Shown here: in pieces, positions 21,505 through 22,281 of the stretch
How positions within the stretch are numbered: position 1 is the first letter of the stretch
Layout of the letters: each line of letters starts with the position of its first letter
From: Clostridiales bacterium
Lineage (GTDB): Bacteria; Bacillota; Clostridia; Oscillospirales; Oscillospiraceae
Assembly: GCA_004557655.1 (NCBI GenBank)
Contig: SFGJ01000022.1
Span: forward strand, 1-22,281
Direction of reading: 5' to 3'
Length of the DNA stretch: 22,281 nt
Translations under genes and position numbers: made by a program
Notes under the pieces: model-generated
What the model was told of the DNA's origin: nothing
Seen by the model: the letters and a program-made list of their open reading frames with translations, nothing else
Databases searched by the model: none

Positions 21505-22281
21505 TTATTTGACCAATGCCTTGTTGGCCTCTGCCATCTCCGCAAAGATACCGGAATGCTTCTTGGCCACAACGACCTTGATGACCAGCAGGGTAGCGAT
21601 CATCAGTGCGATGGCAATGATCATGCAGGCCACAACACTCTGAACGAAGCCGGCAATGATAAAGCTGACGAAGGAAACAGCAGCCACGGTAATACCATAG
21701 GGCAGCTGGGTGCTGACATGGTTCAGGTGGAAGCAATGCGCACCGGCAGAAGCCATGATGGTGGTATCGGAGATGGGAGACAGATGGTCGCCGCACACGC
21801 CGCCGGCGCAGGAAGCAGCCAGACCGATGGACAGCAGGGTCATCTGAGAATCCCAGTCGAACACGGCGCAGACCAGCGGGACCATGATGCCGATGGTGCC
21901 CCAGGAAGTGCCGGTGGCGAAGCCGATGAAGCAGGCCACGATGAAGATAACAGCAGGCAGGAACTTAGCCAGGCTGCCGGTGGCGGCCATGACGCCCTCC
22001 ACGAAAGTGCCGACCTGCAGACCGTCGTCACGGCACAGGCCGCACAGGGTCCAGGCGAAGCACAGGATCAGGATGGGGGAGATCATCTGGATGAAGCCGT
22101 TGGGGATGGACTCCATGGACTTTCCGAAAGTAATCAGCCCGCGCAGCCAGTAATAAATGAAGGTAAAGACCAGAGAGATGACGGAGCCCAGGCACAGGCC
22201 GGGGCCGGCGGAAGCGTCGGAGAAGGCCATGATGAAGTTGCCATAGTTGTCACTCTCGGCATCCCACATACCGCCGGTCCA
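21505..22281 (-). CDS. nhaC: Na+/H+ antiporter, NhaC family, 5' part outside the window
   Basis: NhaC antiporters exchange Na+ and H+ across the membrane; related proteins exchange malate/lactate or import amino acids. The 258 visible residues are the C-terminal half of a protein normally about 450-500 long, with about seven hydrophobic segments. Diagnostic stretches are FATGTSWGTIGIMVPL and GGVCGDHLSPISDTTIMASAGA, the latter being the conserved ion-binding region. The frame is open to the right window edge (WTGGMWDAES), so the start lies outside. A bidirectional terminator follows the stop. The ion specificity cannot be decided from this part. Confidence 0.92.
   Translation of the reverse strand, partial: WTGGMWDAESDNYGNFIMAFSDASAGPGLCLGSVISLVFTFIYYWLRGLITFGKSMESIPNGFIQMISPILILCFAWTLCGLCRDDGLQVGTFVEGVMAATGSLAKFLPAVIFIVACFIGFATGTSWGTIGIMVPLVCAVFDWDSQMTLLSIGLAASCAGGVCGDHLSPISDTTIMASAGAHCFHLNHVSTQLPYGITVAAVSFVSFIIAGFVQSVVACMIIAIALMIATLLVIKVVVAKKHSGIFAEMAEANKALVK

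Noticed and set aside
20325..21572. Long minus-strand open frame of 415 codons
   Set aside because: It crosses the racemase gene, the membrane protein gene, two terminators and the repeats; its sequence is low-complexity shadow coding.
1..22281. CRISPR array, rRNA genes or phage genes
   Set aside because: No regularly spaced repeats, no rRNA-like stretch and no phage structural or integrase genes were seen.

Overview
The window looks like a chromosomal piece of a gut-type, Gram-positive anaerobe of the Clostridia, most likely an Oscillospiraceae relative. The evidence is the GC-rich codon use, an EtfA of the butyrate-producer type, LPXTG/sortase pili, an ornithine-type racemase, a TM1266-family hydrogenase regulator and NhaC. 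No 16S rRNA is present, so the placement is inferred from protein character only.

Layout. (1) 1-1075: the 3' part of etfA, broken by a small deletion and frameshift near 740. (2) 1076-2170: a gene graveyard with a DUF4430 fragment, the 3' half of a tRNA-Val gene with its terminator, and a probable IS30-type transposase remnant. It looks like an old integration site. (3) 2203-11183, minus strand: a complete pilus operon read from a consensus promoter at 11155-11183. The order is coiled-coil protein, signal peptidase I, giant LPETG adhesin, LPETG backbone pilin, class C sortase, small LPQTG pilin, second sortase. Two matched 16-bp palindromes lie in its leader, and a GC-rich stem-loop abuts the ribosome binding site of the class C sortase. 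(4) 11324-16067: tspO diverges from a MATE exporter frame. That frame runs without a stop into a TM1266-type regulator, which has its own promoter and ribosome binding site. An SsuA/THI5-like ABC importer (lipoprotein, permease, ATPase) follows. (5) 16131-19468, minus strand: a small acidic protein and the metQNI methionine importer. (6) 19604-21257, plus strand: an ornithine/alanine racemase-family gene and a small membrane protein. (7) 21258-21500: dense palindromic repeats and a terminator. (8) 21505-22281, minus strand: a partial NhaC antiporter.

The most interesting part is the metQNI unit. First, its 360-nt leader encodes a 36-residue peptide with a methionine/cysteine codon run (MMMMCMPMCMCM). 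This is preceded by a TTGACA-N17-TACTAT promoter and a good ribosome binding site, and followed by a strong intrinsic terminator. This is the layout of ribosome-mediated transcription attenuation responding to methionine (and perhaps cysteine). I see no SAM riboswitch or T-box there. Second, MetQ itself is circularly permuted: the half that is normally C-terminal comes first, right after the lipobox, and the normally N-terminal half comes last.
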